A model generated the notes under the pieces. It did not search any database. It had not been told where the DNA came from and worked only from the letters and a program-made list of their open reading frames with translations. Below, in pieces: positions 1 to 6,381 of a DNA stretch of 8,095 bases. The translations under genes were made by a program, and so were the position numbers. Position 1 is the stretch's first letter. Every line of letters starts with the position of its first letter. Source of the DNA: an uncultured Leucobacter sp. (GTDB taxonomy: Bacteria; Actinomycetota; Actinomycetes; Actinomycetales; Microbacteriaceae); NCBI GenBank assembly GCA_937872275.1, contig CALMSE010000006.1, positions 1 to 8,095 of the forward strand. The letters are read 5' to 3'.

Positions 1-499
1 CGAGCTGCCGCCCGGTCGCCTGCGCGATGCCGGCGAGCAGCTCCGCGGGATCCTGACCGCCGCGCGCTCCGTCGAGCAGGCGCTCCTGCACACCGAGCGC
101 GCGACGCGCGGCTCGCAGCTCGTCGGCCTGCAGCAGTCCGGCGGTGGCCTTGCTCACCGCGACGAACGGAGTCGGCGGCGGCACCTCGAAGAGGGCCACG
201 CGATAGCCGCTCGCGGCGGCGACGAGCGCGTGGGGCGTGCGCTCGTGCACGACCCCCACCCCGAAGCCGATCGCGGCCACCCGGGCGCGGCCGAGGCCGG
301 CGACGAAGTCGAGCCAGCCGACGTCGTCCGCGCTGAAGGAGAGGCCGGTGGTGAGCACGATCTCGCCGCCCTCGAGGTAGGGGCCGAGGTCGCGCAGCTC
401 GGTGGTGGCGATCCAGCTGATCGCCGGGTCCTCGGTTCCGGCCTGCACGAGGCGCAGTCCGAGGCCGGGCGTCGCGAGCAGCTGGGAGAGCGAGGGCAT
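1..499 (-). CDS. PucR-family transcriptional regulator, N-terminal part (cut by the window edge)
   Basis: Reading the minus strand from the ATG at 499 gives 166 uninterrupted residues beginning MPSLSQLLATPGLGLRLVQ. They continue with ISWIATTELRDLGPYLEGGE and IVLTTGLSF, then end in a helical stretch (ELRAARRALGVQERLLDGA). This is the classic PucR amino-terminal domain, about residues 5-125, which in this family precedes a C-terminal helix-turn-helix lying outside the window. PucR proteins are cytoplasmic ligand-responsive regulators, often activators, of purine, amino-acid or acid catabolism. The gene is divergent from the CoA-transferase/dehydrogenase operon with 114 bp between start codons, so it probably controls that operon. 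ATG 499 is the only sensible start: an in-frame TGA lies seven codons upstream. The Shine-Dalgarno is weak, so the message may be leaderless or nearly so. Its ligand cannot be read from the sequence. Confidence 0.88.
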   Translation of the reverse strand, partial: MPSLSQLLATPGLGLRLVQAGTEDPAISWIATTELRDLGPYLEGGEIVLTTGLSFSADDVGWLDFVAGLGRARVAAIGFGVGVVHERTPHALVAAASGYRVALFEVPPPTPFVAVSKATAGLLQADELRAARRALGVQERLLDGARGGQDPAELLAGIAQATGRQL

Positions 500-540
500 A
501 TGCGCATTCTTGCACAATCAGCGCGACTCAGAATGTGCAT
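500..540. promoter_or_regulatory. Candidate PucR operator: imperfect inverted repeat between divergent genes
   Basis: Two 11-base arms, ATGCGCATTCT (500-510) and AGAATGTGCAT (530-540), are reverse complements at 10 of 11 positions and are separated by 19 bp. A further TGCACA (511-516) next to the left arm matches the right arm's TGTGCA in inverted orientation. The repeat abuts the regulator's start codon and is centred about 64 bp upstream of the start site predicted for the CoA-transferase. That position would suit an activator that also represses itself. The repeat is seen directly; its role as an operator is inferred. Confidence 0.45.
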
Positions 541-571
541 ACTGGTCCCTTCCTCGTCCGCGCATCGTTCG

Positions 572-577
572 TAGACT
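572..577 (+). promoter_or_regulatory. Candidate -10 box for the CoA-transferase operon
   Basis: TAGACT at 572-577 matches the actinobacterial TANNNT pattern. It would place the transcript start near 584, leaving a leader of about 30 nt that contains the ribosome binding site. No good -35 hexamer lies 17-18 bp upstream (about 549-554), which fits a promoter that depends on an activator. The hexamer is seen; the rest is inferred. Confidence 0.3.
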
Positions 578-613
578 GGCCGGGAGCGCGGTGCGCGTCG
601 GGAGGGAGACGGA

Positions 614-1849
614 ATGGTCGATCAGGCCTGGGGCGGCGGTGCCGCTTCTCTGAGCGGCGTTCGCGTCGCCGATTTCTCGAGGGTGCTCGCGGGCCCCTAC
701 GCGACGATGATGCTCGCCGATCTCGGGGCGGACGTGATCAAGATCGAGAGCCCGGAGGGCGATGGCACGAGGCAGTGGTCCCCGCCCGTGAACCGGGCCG
801 GGCAGAGCACCTATTTCGCGGCCGCGAACCGGGGCAAGCGATCGGTCGTGTGCGATCTGCGCGACCCGGAAGGGCTGGCCCGGGCTCGAGAGTACGCGGC
901 CACGGCGGATGTCGTGATCGAGAACTTCAAGCCCGGCACCATGGAGCGCTTCGGCCTCGGCTACGAGGAGATCGCGGCCGTCAACCCGGGCGTGGTGTAC
1001 TGCAGCATCTCGGGGTTCGGCGACGGTGCGGGGCGCGAGCTGCCCGGCTACGACCTGCTCGTGCAGGCCGTCGGCGGGCTCATGAGCGTCACGGGGCGGC
1101 CCGATGCCGACGGGGGCGAGCCGACGAAGGTCGGCGTCGCCCTGGTCGACATCCTGACCGGGCTGAACGCGGTGATCGGCATCCAGGCCGCGCTGCTCGC
1201 GAGGGGCGCTCCGGAGCACGGCGGATCCGGCCGCGGCCAGCACGTCAAGGTGACGCTGCTGGGCTCGCTGCTGTCGGCGCTGTCGAACCAGGCCTCCGCG
1301 GCGCTCGCGACGGGGGTGTCGCCCGGGCGTCTGGGCAACGCGCACCCCTCGATCACCCCGTACGAGACCTTCGAGACCGCCGATCAGCCGATCGCGCTCG
1401 CGGTCGGCACCGATGCCCAGTTCGCCAGGGTGTGCCGCATTCTCGGCGTCGCATCGGCGGCGGAGGATCCGCGGTTCGCCGACAACCCGTCGCGGGTCGC
1501 GCACCGGGCCGAGCTGCGCGGGCTGCTGCTGGACAGGCTGAGGGAGCGCCCCGCGGCGGAGTGGATCGACGCGTTCACCGCGGAGCAGGTGCCCGCGGGA
1601 CGCGTCAACACGATCGCGCAGGCCTTCGAGCTCGCCGACGTGCTCGGCCTCGGCCTGGTCGTGGAGACCCCGGCGCTGGACCCCGATGGTCGGGAGTGCG
1701 TCGTGCGGTCGGTCGCGACCCCGATCTCGCTCTCCGGGACCCCGGTGCGAGCGACGATGCCGCCGCCGGGCCTCGGTGAGCACCAGGCCGCCCGATGGCT
1801 GCCCCGAGAACGACCCGATCTGCCCCCGACCGTGAAGGAAATCCCATGA
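614..1849 (+). CDS. Class III (CaiB/BaiF) CoA-transferase, probable glutarate/dicarboxylate CoA-transferase
   Basis: This 411-residue protein has the usual length for family III CoA-transferases, which move CoA between carboxylates through an aspartyl-CoA thioester. Family signatures run in order: VADFSRVLAGPYATMMLADL near residues 18-37, GADVIKIE, NFKPGTMERFGLGYE from residue 104, VYCSISGFG, and VGVALVDILTG. Asp179 in the last motif is the expected catalytic nucleophile. The ATG at 614 follows a strong Shine-Dalgarno, GGAGGGAG at 601-608 with 5 nt spacing. Its stop overlaps the start of the dehydrogenase (ATGA), so the two are translationally coupled. In Pseudomonas a similar pair, GcdG and GcdH, converts glutarate to glutaryl-CoA and then crotonyl-CoA, and SUGCT does the first step in mammals. 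By analogy this enzyme would activate glutarate with succinyl- or acetyl-CoA. Family membership is secure; substrate is inferred only from the partner gene, and related dicarboxylates are possible. Confidence 0.9.
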   Translation: MVDQAWGGGAASLSGVRVADFSRVLAGPYATMMLADLGADVIKIESPEGDGTRQWSPPVNRAGQSTYFAAANRGKRSVVCDLRDPEGLARAREYAATADVVIENFKPGTMERFGLGYEEIAAVNPGVVYCSISGFGDGAGRELPGYDLLVQAVGGLMSVTGRPDADGGEPTKVGVALVDILTGLNAVIGIQAALLARGAPEHGGSGRGQHVKVTLLGSLLSALSNQASAALATGVSPGRLGNAHPSITPYETFETADQPIALAVGTDAQFARVCRILGVASAAEDPRFADNPSRVAHRAELRGLLLDRLRERPAAEWIDAFTAEQVPAGRVNTIAQAFELADVLGLGLVVETPALDPDGRECVVRSVATPISLSGTPVRATMPPPGLGEHQAARWLPRERPDLPPTVKEIP

Positions 1850-3012
1850 GCACCAGCATCGACCGGCTCTTCGACGTGTCCGACTTCGTCACCGAGGAGG
1901 AGCGCGAGTGGCAGTTGCGGGCGCGCGAGTTCGCCCGCACCCGTATCGAGCCGATCATCGATCAGGCCTTCGAGGAGCGCCGCCTGCCCGTCGAGCTGCT
2001 GCCCGGGGTGGGCGAGCTCGGCGCGTTCGGCATGTACATGGAGGGGTATGGGCTGCGGGGTGCGTCTTCGGTCGCGTACGGGCTCGTCGCGATGGAGTTC
2101 GAAGCGGTCGACTCGGGCTTCCGCACCGCGCTGTCGGTGCAGGGCTCGCTCGCGATGGGGGCGATCTACAAGTTCGGCAGTCCTGAGCAGAAGGAGCGGT
2201 GGCTCCCCGCCATGGGGCGGGGCGAGGCGATCGGGTTCTTCGGCCTGACCGAGCCGCAGGGCGGGTCGGACCCGAACACGATGCTCACGACCGCGCGTCG
2301 CGACGGCGACGGATGGGTGCTCAACGGGCGGAAGCGATGGATCGGGCTCGCCACGATCGCGCAGCTCGGGGTGATCTGGGCCAAGGACGAGGAGGGGGTC
2401 GTGCGCGGCTTCGTCGTGCCGACCGACACCCCGGGGTTCACGGCCACCGCGATCGAGAACAAGCTCTCGATGCGGGCCTCGCTGCAGACCGAGATCGAAC
2501 TCGTGGACGTGCGGCTGCCCGAGGATGCGATCCTGCCCGGCGCGGCCGGCCTCTCGGCGCCGTTCATGTGCCTCAACGAGGCCAGGTACGGGATCGTGTG
2601 GGGAGTGATGGGTGCCGCGCGGTCGTGTCTCGAGGCGGCCGTGTCCCGGTCCGTCACGCGGGAGGTGTACGGATCGCCGATCGGGGGGAAGCAGCTCATC
2701 CAGGGCCAGCTCGCCGACTGCTTCGTGGAGTACGAGAAGGGGTTGCTGCTGGCGCTGCACATCGGGAGGCTGAAGGACGCGGGCAAGCTCTCCTACGGGC
2801 AGATCTCGGTCGGGAAGCTGAACAACGTGCGCGAGGCGATCAGGATCGCCTCGACCTGCCGGGCGATCCTCGGCGGCGACGGCATCACGAGCGACTTCCC
2901 GGTGATGCGCCATATGGCGAACCTCGAGTCCGTGCGCACCTACGAGGGCACGGACGAGGTGCACCAGCTCGTCATCGGGCGGGAGCTCACCGGCATCGCC
3001 GCCTTCGCGTGA
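1846..3012 (+). CDS. gcdH: Glutaryl-CoA dehydrogenase-like acyl-CoA dehydrogenase
   Basis: The 388-residue protein has the full acyl-CoA dehydrogenase fold: a helical N-domain, a flavin-contacting LTEPQGGSDP (residues 134-143), and a C-terminal helical domain ending TYEGTDEVHQLVIGREL. Glu367 in YEGT sits where glutaryl-CoA dehydrogenases carry the catalytic base. Arg93 in DSGFRTALSVQ and Glu86 align with the human residues (mature Arg94 and Glu87) that handle the substrate's distal carboxylate, so a dicarboxylyl-CoA substrate is likely. Tyr366 precedes the catalytic Glu, as in the decarboxylating human enzyme. The expected reaction is FAD-dependent oxidation and decarboxylation of glutaryl-CoA to crotonyl-CoA in the cytoplasm, with electrons passing to ETF. 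I chose ATG 1846 because it overlaps the upstream stop as ATGA and follows GAAGGA at 1833-1838; an in-frame ATG at 1795 lies inside the previous gene and adds a non-homologous tail. Assignment is strong at subfamily level, moderate for the exact substrate. Confidence 0.88.
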   Translation: MSTSIDRLFDVSDFVTEEEREWQLRAREFARTRIEPIIDQAFEERRLPVELLPGVGELGAFGMYMEGYGLRGASSVAYGLVAMEFEAVDSGFRTALSVQGSLAMGAIYKFGSPEQKERWLPAMGRGEAIGFFGLTEPQGGSDPNTMLTTARRDGDGWVLNGRKRWIGLATIAQLGVIWAKDEEGVVRGFVVPTDTPGFTATAIENKLSMRASLQTEIELVDVRLPEDAILPGAAGLSAPFMCLNEARYGIVWGVMGAARSCLEAAVSRSVTREVYGSPIGGKQLIQGQLADCFVEYEKGLLLALHIGRLKDAGKLSYGQISVGKLNNVREAIRIASTCRAILGGDGITSDFPVMRHMANLESVRTYEGTDEVHQLVIGRELTGIAAFA

Positions 3013-3040
3013 AGCTCGCCCCTCCCCGTGCTCGAGGCGC

Positions 3041-3080
3041 CACTTCGCTGCACCAACGGGCGGAATCGTGCATCGAAGTG
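3041..3080. terminator. Long imperfect palindrome, possible terminator of the catabolic operon
   Basis: CACTTCGCTGCAC (3041-3053) and GTGCATCGAAGTG (3068-3080) pair at 12 of 13 positions around a 14-nt loop. The element starts 28 bp after the dehydrogenase stop, where a terminator is expected. No T-tract follows, so it would be a U-less hairpin terminator or an mRNA-end stabiliser. The near-perfect arms and long loop would also suit a protein-binding site. A short palindrome, ACACC/GGTGT (3081-3096), lies directly beside it. The structure is seen; the function is inferred. Confidence 0.4.
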
Positions 3081-3094
3081 ACACCTGCAGGGGT

Positions 3095-3125
3095 GTGACG
3101 CTCCCCGCTCGGCACCGCCTAGGCT
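3095..3125 (+). promoter_or_regulatory. Probable leaderless promoter of cysS
   Basis: TAGGCT (3120-3125) is a TANNNT -10 box lying exactly 6 nt before the GTG at 3132, the spacing expected when transcription begins at the start codon. A weak -35-like GTGACG (3095-3100) lies 19 bp upstream of it. The AGGAGG at 3126-3131 touches the GTG with no spacer and so could not act as a normal Shine-Dalgarno for it. That favours leaderless initiation. Confidence 0.5.
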
Positions 3126-3131
3126 AGGAGG

Positions 3132-4592
3132 GTGAAGCAGCGCATCTACGACTCCCGCAGACAAGAGGTGGTCGACTTCGATCCCCGCGTCCCGGGCGAG
3201 GTCGGCATGTACGTCTGCGGACCCACCGTGCAGTCGGCACCGCACATCGGCCATCTGCGCAGCGCGCTCGTCTACGACCAGCTGCGCCGCTGGTTTCTCG
3301 CGAGCGGCAGCCGGGTCGCCCTGATCCGCAACGTGACCGACATCGACGACAAGATCCTCGACGGCGCGCGCGCGGCCCGGGAGGCAGGAGGCCACGAGGA
3401 ATGGTGGGGCCTCGCCTACCGGGTGGAGCGCGAGTTCACCGCCGCCTACGATGCGATCGGCGTGCTGGCGCCGAGCTACGAGCCGCGCGCGACCGCGAAC
3501 ATCGCCGAGATGATCGCGCTCATCGAGCGGCTCATCGAGCGCGGCCACGCCTACCCGGCCGATGACGGCACGGCGAGCGTCTACTTCGACACCGGCAGCT
3601 GGCCCGAGTACGGCGCGCTGACGAGGCAGCGCCGCGAGCAGATGGAGGCCGCGGCCGACTCGGAGCCCGTCGGCAAGCGCGATCCCCGCGACTTCGCGCT
3701 GTGGAAGGCGCATCGCGAGCACGAGCCGCTCTCGGCCTCGTGGCCGTCGCCGTGGGGTCGCGGCCGACCCGGCTGGCACATCGAGTGCTCGGCCATGGCC
3801 ACCCGCTACCTCGGCGAGGAGTTCGACATCCACGGCGGCGGCCTCGACCTCCGCTTCCCGCATCACGAGAACGAGCTGGCCCAGTCGACGGCGGCGGGCG
3901 ACGCCTTCGCGCGGCACTGGATCCACAACGGCCTGGTGAACACCGGCGGGCAGAAGATGTCGAAGTCGCTCGGCAACTCCCTCTTCGCGCACGAGCTGCT
4001 GGCCGCTGCGCGCCCCATCGTGCTGCGCTACTTCCTCGGCTCGGCGCACTACCGCTCCGTGCTCGAGTACTCGCCCGAACTGCTCGCCGAGGCCGGCGCG
4101 GCCTTCGGCCGCATCGAGGGATTCATCGAGCGGGCATCCGCCCGCCTCGGCGAGCGAATGCCCGCGGCGTTCGGCGGATCCGCCACGACCGGTGAGCTTC
4201 CGTCCGCCTTCACCGAGGCGATGCTCGACGACTTCGGCGTGCCCCAGGCGCTCGCCGCCCTCCACGGCGCCGTGCGTGCGGGCAACACCGCCCTCGACGC
4301 CGACGACCTCGAGGGGGCGCTCGCCCGCGCCGTCGAGGTCGCCGCGATGCTCGACGTGCTCGGCCTCGATCCGCGCGACGCTCACTGGCAGGCGGGGGGC
4401 GGATCGGCGGGAGCCGGCGTCGACTCGGCTCTCGGAGCGCTCGATTCGCTCGTCGGCGCGCTCATCGAGCAGCGCGCCACCGCTCGCGCGAACAAGGACT
4501 TCGCCGCGAGCGATGCGATCCGCGACAGCCTCGCCGCCGCGGGCATCGCACTCGAAGACAGCCCGACCGGAACCCGCTGGAGTCTCTCATGA
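3132..4592 (+). CDS. cysS: Cysteinyl-tRNA synthetase
   Basis: This class I synthetase charges tRNA-Cys with cysteine using ATP in the cytoplasm. The 486-residue length is typical. Visible signatures are CGPTVQ with Cys29, the HIGH motif itself (His38-His41), and KMSKS at residues 275-279. The tightly bound zinc site is complete: Cys29, Cys219 (HIECS), His244 and Glu248 (PHHENE) line up with Cys28, Cys209, His234 and Glu238 of the E. coli enzyme. The C-terminal third carries the anticodon-binding helical region, ending in the usual segment [18 protein letters not shown] and a short tail. The GTG at 3132 encodes MKQRIYDS, matching the normal N-terminus. Its stop overlaps the start of rlmB (ATGA), so the two are co-translated. 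In many actinobacteria this pair follows ispD-ispF; here a catabolic operon sits upstream instead. A mycothiol-pathway MshC paralogue is unlikely because the full-length C-terminal domain is present. Confidence 0.97.
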   Translation: MKQRIYDSRRQEVVDFDPRVPGEVGMYVCGPTVQSAPHIGHLRSALVYDQLRRWFLASGSRVALIRNVTDIDDKILDGARAAREAGGHEEWWGLAYRVEREFTAAYDAIGVLAPSYEPRATANIAEMIALIERLIERGHAYPADDGTASVYFDTGSWPEYGALTRQRREQMEAAADSEPVGKRDPRDFALWKAHREHEPLSASWPSPWGRGRPGWHIECSAMATRYLGEEFDIHGGGLDLRFPHHENELAQSTAAGDAFARHWIHNGLVNTGGQKMSKSLGNSLFAHELLAAARPIVLRYFLGSAHYRSVLEYSPELLAEAGAAFGRIEGFIERASARLGERMPAAFGGSATTGELPSAFTEAMLDDFGVPQALAALHGAVRAGNTALDADDLEGALARAVEVAAMLDVLGLDPRDAHWQAGGGSAGAGVDSALGALDSLVGALIEQRATARANKDFAASDAIRDSLAAAGIALEDSPTGTRWSLS

Positions 4593-5584
4593 GCAACAAG
4601 AAATCGCGCCCGGGTGCCGTGCGCAAGAAGAGCCGCGGCAAGACCGTCGGATCGGGAGGCCAGGGCCGTCAAGCGCTCGAGGGGCGCGGGCCGACGCCGA
4701 AGGCCGAGGATCGCGAATACCATCCCGCGGGCAAGGCCAAGGCCGCGCGCGAGCGGCTGGAGGCCGCGCGGAAGCGCCACGGCGGCGGCGAGAAGGGGCG
4801 AGGCGCCGATCAGCGCGCGCCCCGCCGCAAGAACGACGACACCGAGCTGGTGACCGGTCGCAACGCGGTGCTCGAGGCACTGCGCACGAAGATCCCCGCG
4901 ACTGCGCTGTACGTCGCCGCGAAGGTCGAGATGGACGACCGCATGCGCGAGATCATCGCGGTGTCGGTCGGACGCGGCATCCCGGTGCTCGAGGTCATGC
5001 GCCCCGAGCTCGACCGCATGACCACCCGCGACACCGTGCACCAGGGGGTCGTGCTCAAGGTGCCGCCCTACGAGTACGCGCACCCGCTCGATCTGCTCGA
5101 CGACGTCGAGCGCCGCGGCGAGACGCCGCTCCTCGTCGCGCTCGACGGCGTCACCGACCCTCGCAACCTCGGCGCGATCATCCGCTCCGTGGCCGCGTTC
5201 GGGGGGCAGGGAGTCATCGTGCCGCAGCGCCGTTCGGTCGGCGTGAACTCGGCGGCCTGGAAGACCTCGGCGGGAGCCGCAGCGCGCGTCCCGGTGGCGA
5301 TGGCGGCCAATCTCACCCAGACCCTCAAGGCGCTGAAGGAGCGCGGCGTCTTCGTCGTGGGCCTCGACGGGGACGGAGAGGTGACGCTGCCGGGTCTCGA
5401 ACTGGCGGATCGCCCGCTCGTGCTGGTGGTCGGCAGCGAGGGCAAGGGGCTCTCGCGTCTCGTCACCGAGCACTGCGACGCCGTCGTGTCGATCCCGATC
5501 TCGGCCGCGACGGAGTCGCTGAACGCGGGGATCGCGGCGAGCGTCACCCTCTACGAGGTGTCGAGGATCCGCGCGAAGGGCTGA
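4589..5584 (+). CDS. rlmB: 23S rRNA (guanosine-2'-O-)-methyltransferase, TrmH/SpoU family
   Basis: This 331-residue SPOUT methyltransferase is expected to methylate the ribose 2'-OH of G2251 (E. coli numbering) in 23S rRNA, using S-adenosylmethionine. The substrate-binding domain starts near residue 86 ([13 protein letters not shown]). The knotted catalytic domain follows with motif 1 [16 protein letters not shown] (residues 185-200), motif 2 [10 protein letters not shown] (Gly282-Glu284-Gly287), and motif 3 around Ser310-Leu311-Asn312. Roughly the first 85 residues are an extension absent from the 243-residue E. coli enzyme: Lys/Arg/Gly-rich, with no predicted fold, and probably RNA-binding. 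The ATG at 4589 overlaps the cysS stop in an ATGA. The cysS-rlmB order is common in actinobacteria and supports the assignment. The exact modified nucleotide is inferred from family and context; other TrmH-family enzymes modify different sites or confer drug resistance. Confidence 0.9.
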   Translation: MSNKKSRPGAVRKKSRGKTVGSGGQGRQALEGRGPTPKAEDREYHPAGKAKAARERLEAARKRHGGGEKGRGADQRAPRRKNDDTELVTGRNAVLEALRTKIPATALYVAAKVEMDDRMREIIAVSVGRGIPVLEVMRPELDRMTTRDTVHQGVVLKVPPYEYAHPLDLLDDVERRGETPLLVALDGVTDPRNLGAIIRSVAAFGGQGVIVPQRRSVGVNSAAWKTSAGAAARVPVAMAANLTQTLKALKERGVFVVGLDGDGEVTLPGLELADRPLVLVVGSEGKGLSRLVTEHCDAVVSIPISAATESLNAGIAASVTLYEVSRIRAKG

Positions 5585-5594
5585 TCCGCGCTCC

Positions 5595-6083
5595 TCAGAG
5601 CACCGCGATCTCCGTCGCCCGCCAGCGCCGGTGCAGCCACTCCATCCGCATCGCGACGGCCCGCGCCCGCTCTCCGACGTAGACGACCGAGGCGACCTCG
5701 GCGACGCCGGTCGCCGGTCGATCCACCCGCACGGGCCCCGAGCCCGATACGGGGCGCCCGGGCTCCCGCAGCACCGCCCGCTGCTCCTGACGCGCAGCGC
5801 GCACGGCGGTCAGCTCGCGCGCGGCGCTGAGCGTGATGGCCGCGCCGAGCTGCGCGATGCCGCGCAGGCCCTCGACCACCTCGAAGACCAGCACGGCCAG
5901 CGCCTCCACCTGCTCGGGGTCCGGCTCGGGGATATCGCCCCATGGGTGCTCGCCGTCGGAGCTCCCGAGCGGAGGGACCGCCACCAGCGTCGGCGGTCTC
6001 GTCTCCGCGCTCGGCTGGGGTGGGGGAACCGCCACGAGGCGGGACGCGGCTGCGGCGGGAAGATTCGGCGAGGCGGTCGACAT
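5595..6083 (-). CDS. Rv3235-family protein (DUF6459-like)
   Basis: The predicted protein has 162 residues. The first 45 or so are Ala/Pro-rich, low in complexity, and contain LVAVPP twice (residues 16-21 and 33-38). The C-terminal 100 resemble the actinobacterial Rv3235 family: ALAVLVFEVVEGLRGIAQL, then VRVDRPATGVAEVASVVYV, then GERARAVAMRMEWLHRRWR near the end. The family's biochemical role is not established. It is a small cytoplasmic protein usually encoded near secA in actinobacteria, though secA is not in this window. No signal peptide or membrane helix is visible. I chose ATG 6083; an in-frame ATG at 6134 would add 17 residues, neither start has a strong Shine-Dalgarno, and MSTAS looks the more natural N-terminus. 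It converges on rlmB with 10 bp between stops and is divergent from pdtaS. The coding call is firm; the family name rests on remembered motifs. Confidence 0.75.
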   Translation of the reverse strand: MSTASPNLPAAAASRLVAVPPPQPSAETRPPTLVAVPPLGSSDGEHPWGDIPEPDPEQVEALAVLVFEVVEGLRGIAQLGAAITLSAARELTAVRAARQEQRAVLREPGRPVSGSGPVRVDRPATGVAEVASVVYVGERARAVAMRMEWLHRRWRATEIAVL

Positions 6084-6191
6084 GATCGGTTTCTTTCGTG
6101 CGTGAGGAACCCGCTCCCCGCGGCTCGTGAGCATTCAAGGCGAATGTCAGGAGAGTCCGATGAGAATTCCAGGACGGATATGTGGAATCAC

Positions 6192-6222
6192 AGGATACGG
6201 AAGCCGTACCGAAGCGAGTCAA
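6192..6222 (-). promoter_or_regulatory. Candidate promoter of the Rv3235-family gene
   Basis: On the minus strand TTGACT (6222-6217) is followed after 19 bp by TATCCT (6197-6192). Both hexamers are good matches to the housekeeping consensus, but the spacer is 1-2 bp longer than ideal. It would give a leader of about 100 nt before ATG 6083. The short hairpin at 6196-6208 overlaps the spacer and the edge of the -10 box, so it might be a regulator site. Confidence 0.35.
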
Positions 6223-6346
6223 TGGGCGAAGAACTCCAGGGCGTTCGCGGCCAGCGCTCGAGCACCCGGCGACCGGGACGAGGCCCGCTCGGGCGCGGGA
6301 GCGGGGGCTCTCGCCGATCCGCGTCGCCGCGTCGTCCCCTCCTCGG

Positions 6347-6375
6347 CCGACCGCGCCGCCGACTGCCTCTATGCT
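6347..6375 (+). promoter_or_regulatory. Probable leaderless promoter of pdtaS
   Basis: TATGCT (6370-6375) is a good TANNNT -10 box lying exactly 6 nt before the GTG at 6382, the same geometry as at cysS. A weak -35-like CCGACC (6347-6352) lies 17 bp upstream. The six bases between box and GTG (GATTCC) contain no Shine-Dalgarno, so initiation on a leaderless transcript is the simplest reading. Confidence 0.5.
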
Positions 6376-6381
6376 GATTCC

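Larger units (their letters stand above)
6084..6381. other. Divergent intergenic region without a convincing gene
   Basis: These 298 bp separate the Rv3235-family gene from pdtaS. The left half, about 6120-6240, is clearly less GC-rich than its surroundings, as expected of a promoter region. A short hairpin TACGG/CCGTA lies at 6196-6208. A plus-strand ATG at 6160 with AGGAGAG at 6149-6155 is in frame with the kinase (see findings). No tRNA, repeat array or family-recognisable small protein was seen on either strand. Confidence 0.5.

Noticed and set aside
154..540. Minus-strand frame starting at 540, overlapping the PucR gene
   Set aside because: It encodes Ser/Arg/Pro-rich sequence in a different frame. 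The frame from ATG 499 gives a continuous PucR domain.
518..1783. A 421-codon open frame on the minus strand opposite the CoA-transferase
   Set aside because: Its translation is Arg/Gly/His-rich with no recognisable domain, and the plus-strand gene carries clear catalytic motifs. Long antisense frames are common in GC-rich DNA.
1795..1845. ATG 1795 as the start of the dehydrogenase
   Set aside because: It would overlap the CoA-transferase by 55 bp and add a basic tail not seen in the family; ATG 1846 has the ATGA overlap and a ribosome binding site.
1384..4385. Two long minus-strand open frames (1384-3084 and 2940-4385) opposite gcdH and cysS
   Set aside because: Both lack domain signatures and have the amino-acid composition of antisense shadows; the sense genes are unmistakable.
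5590..5601. Small hairpin GCTC/GAGC between the convergent rlmB and Rv3235-family genes as a bidirectional terminator
   Set aside because: Only four base pairs with no T-tract on either side; it is expected by chance.
6150..6374. Possible WhiB-like or other small gene on the minus strand in the divergent gap (a frame ending EFFAH)
   Set aside because: The frame lacks an ATG or GTG start after its upstream stop, and it has no cysteine cluster.
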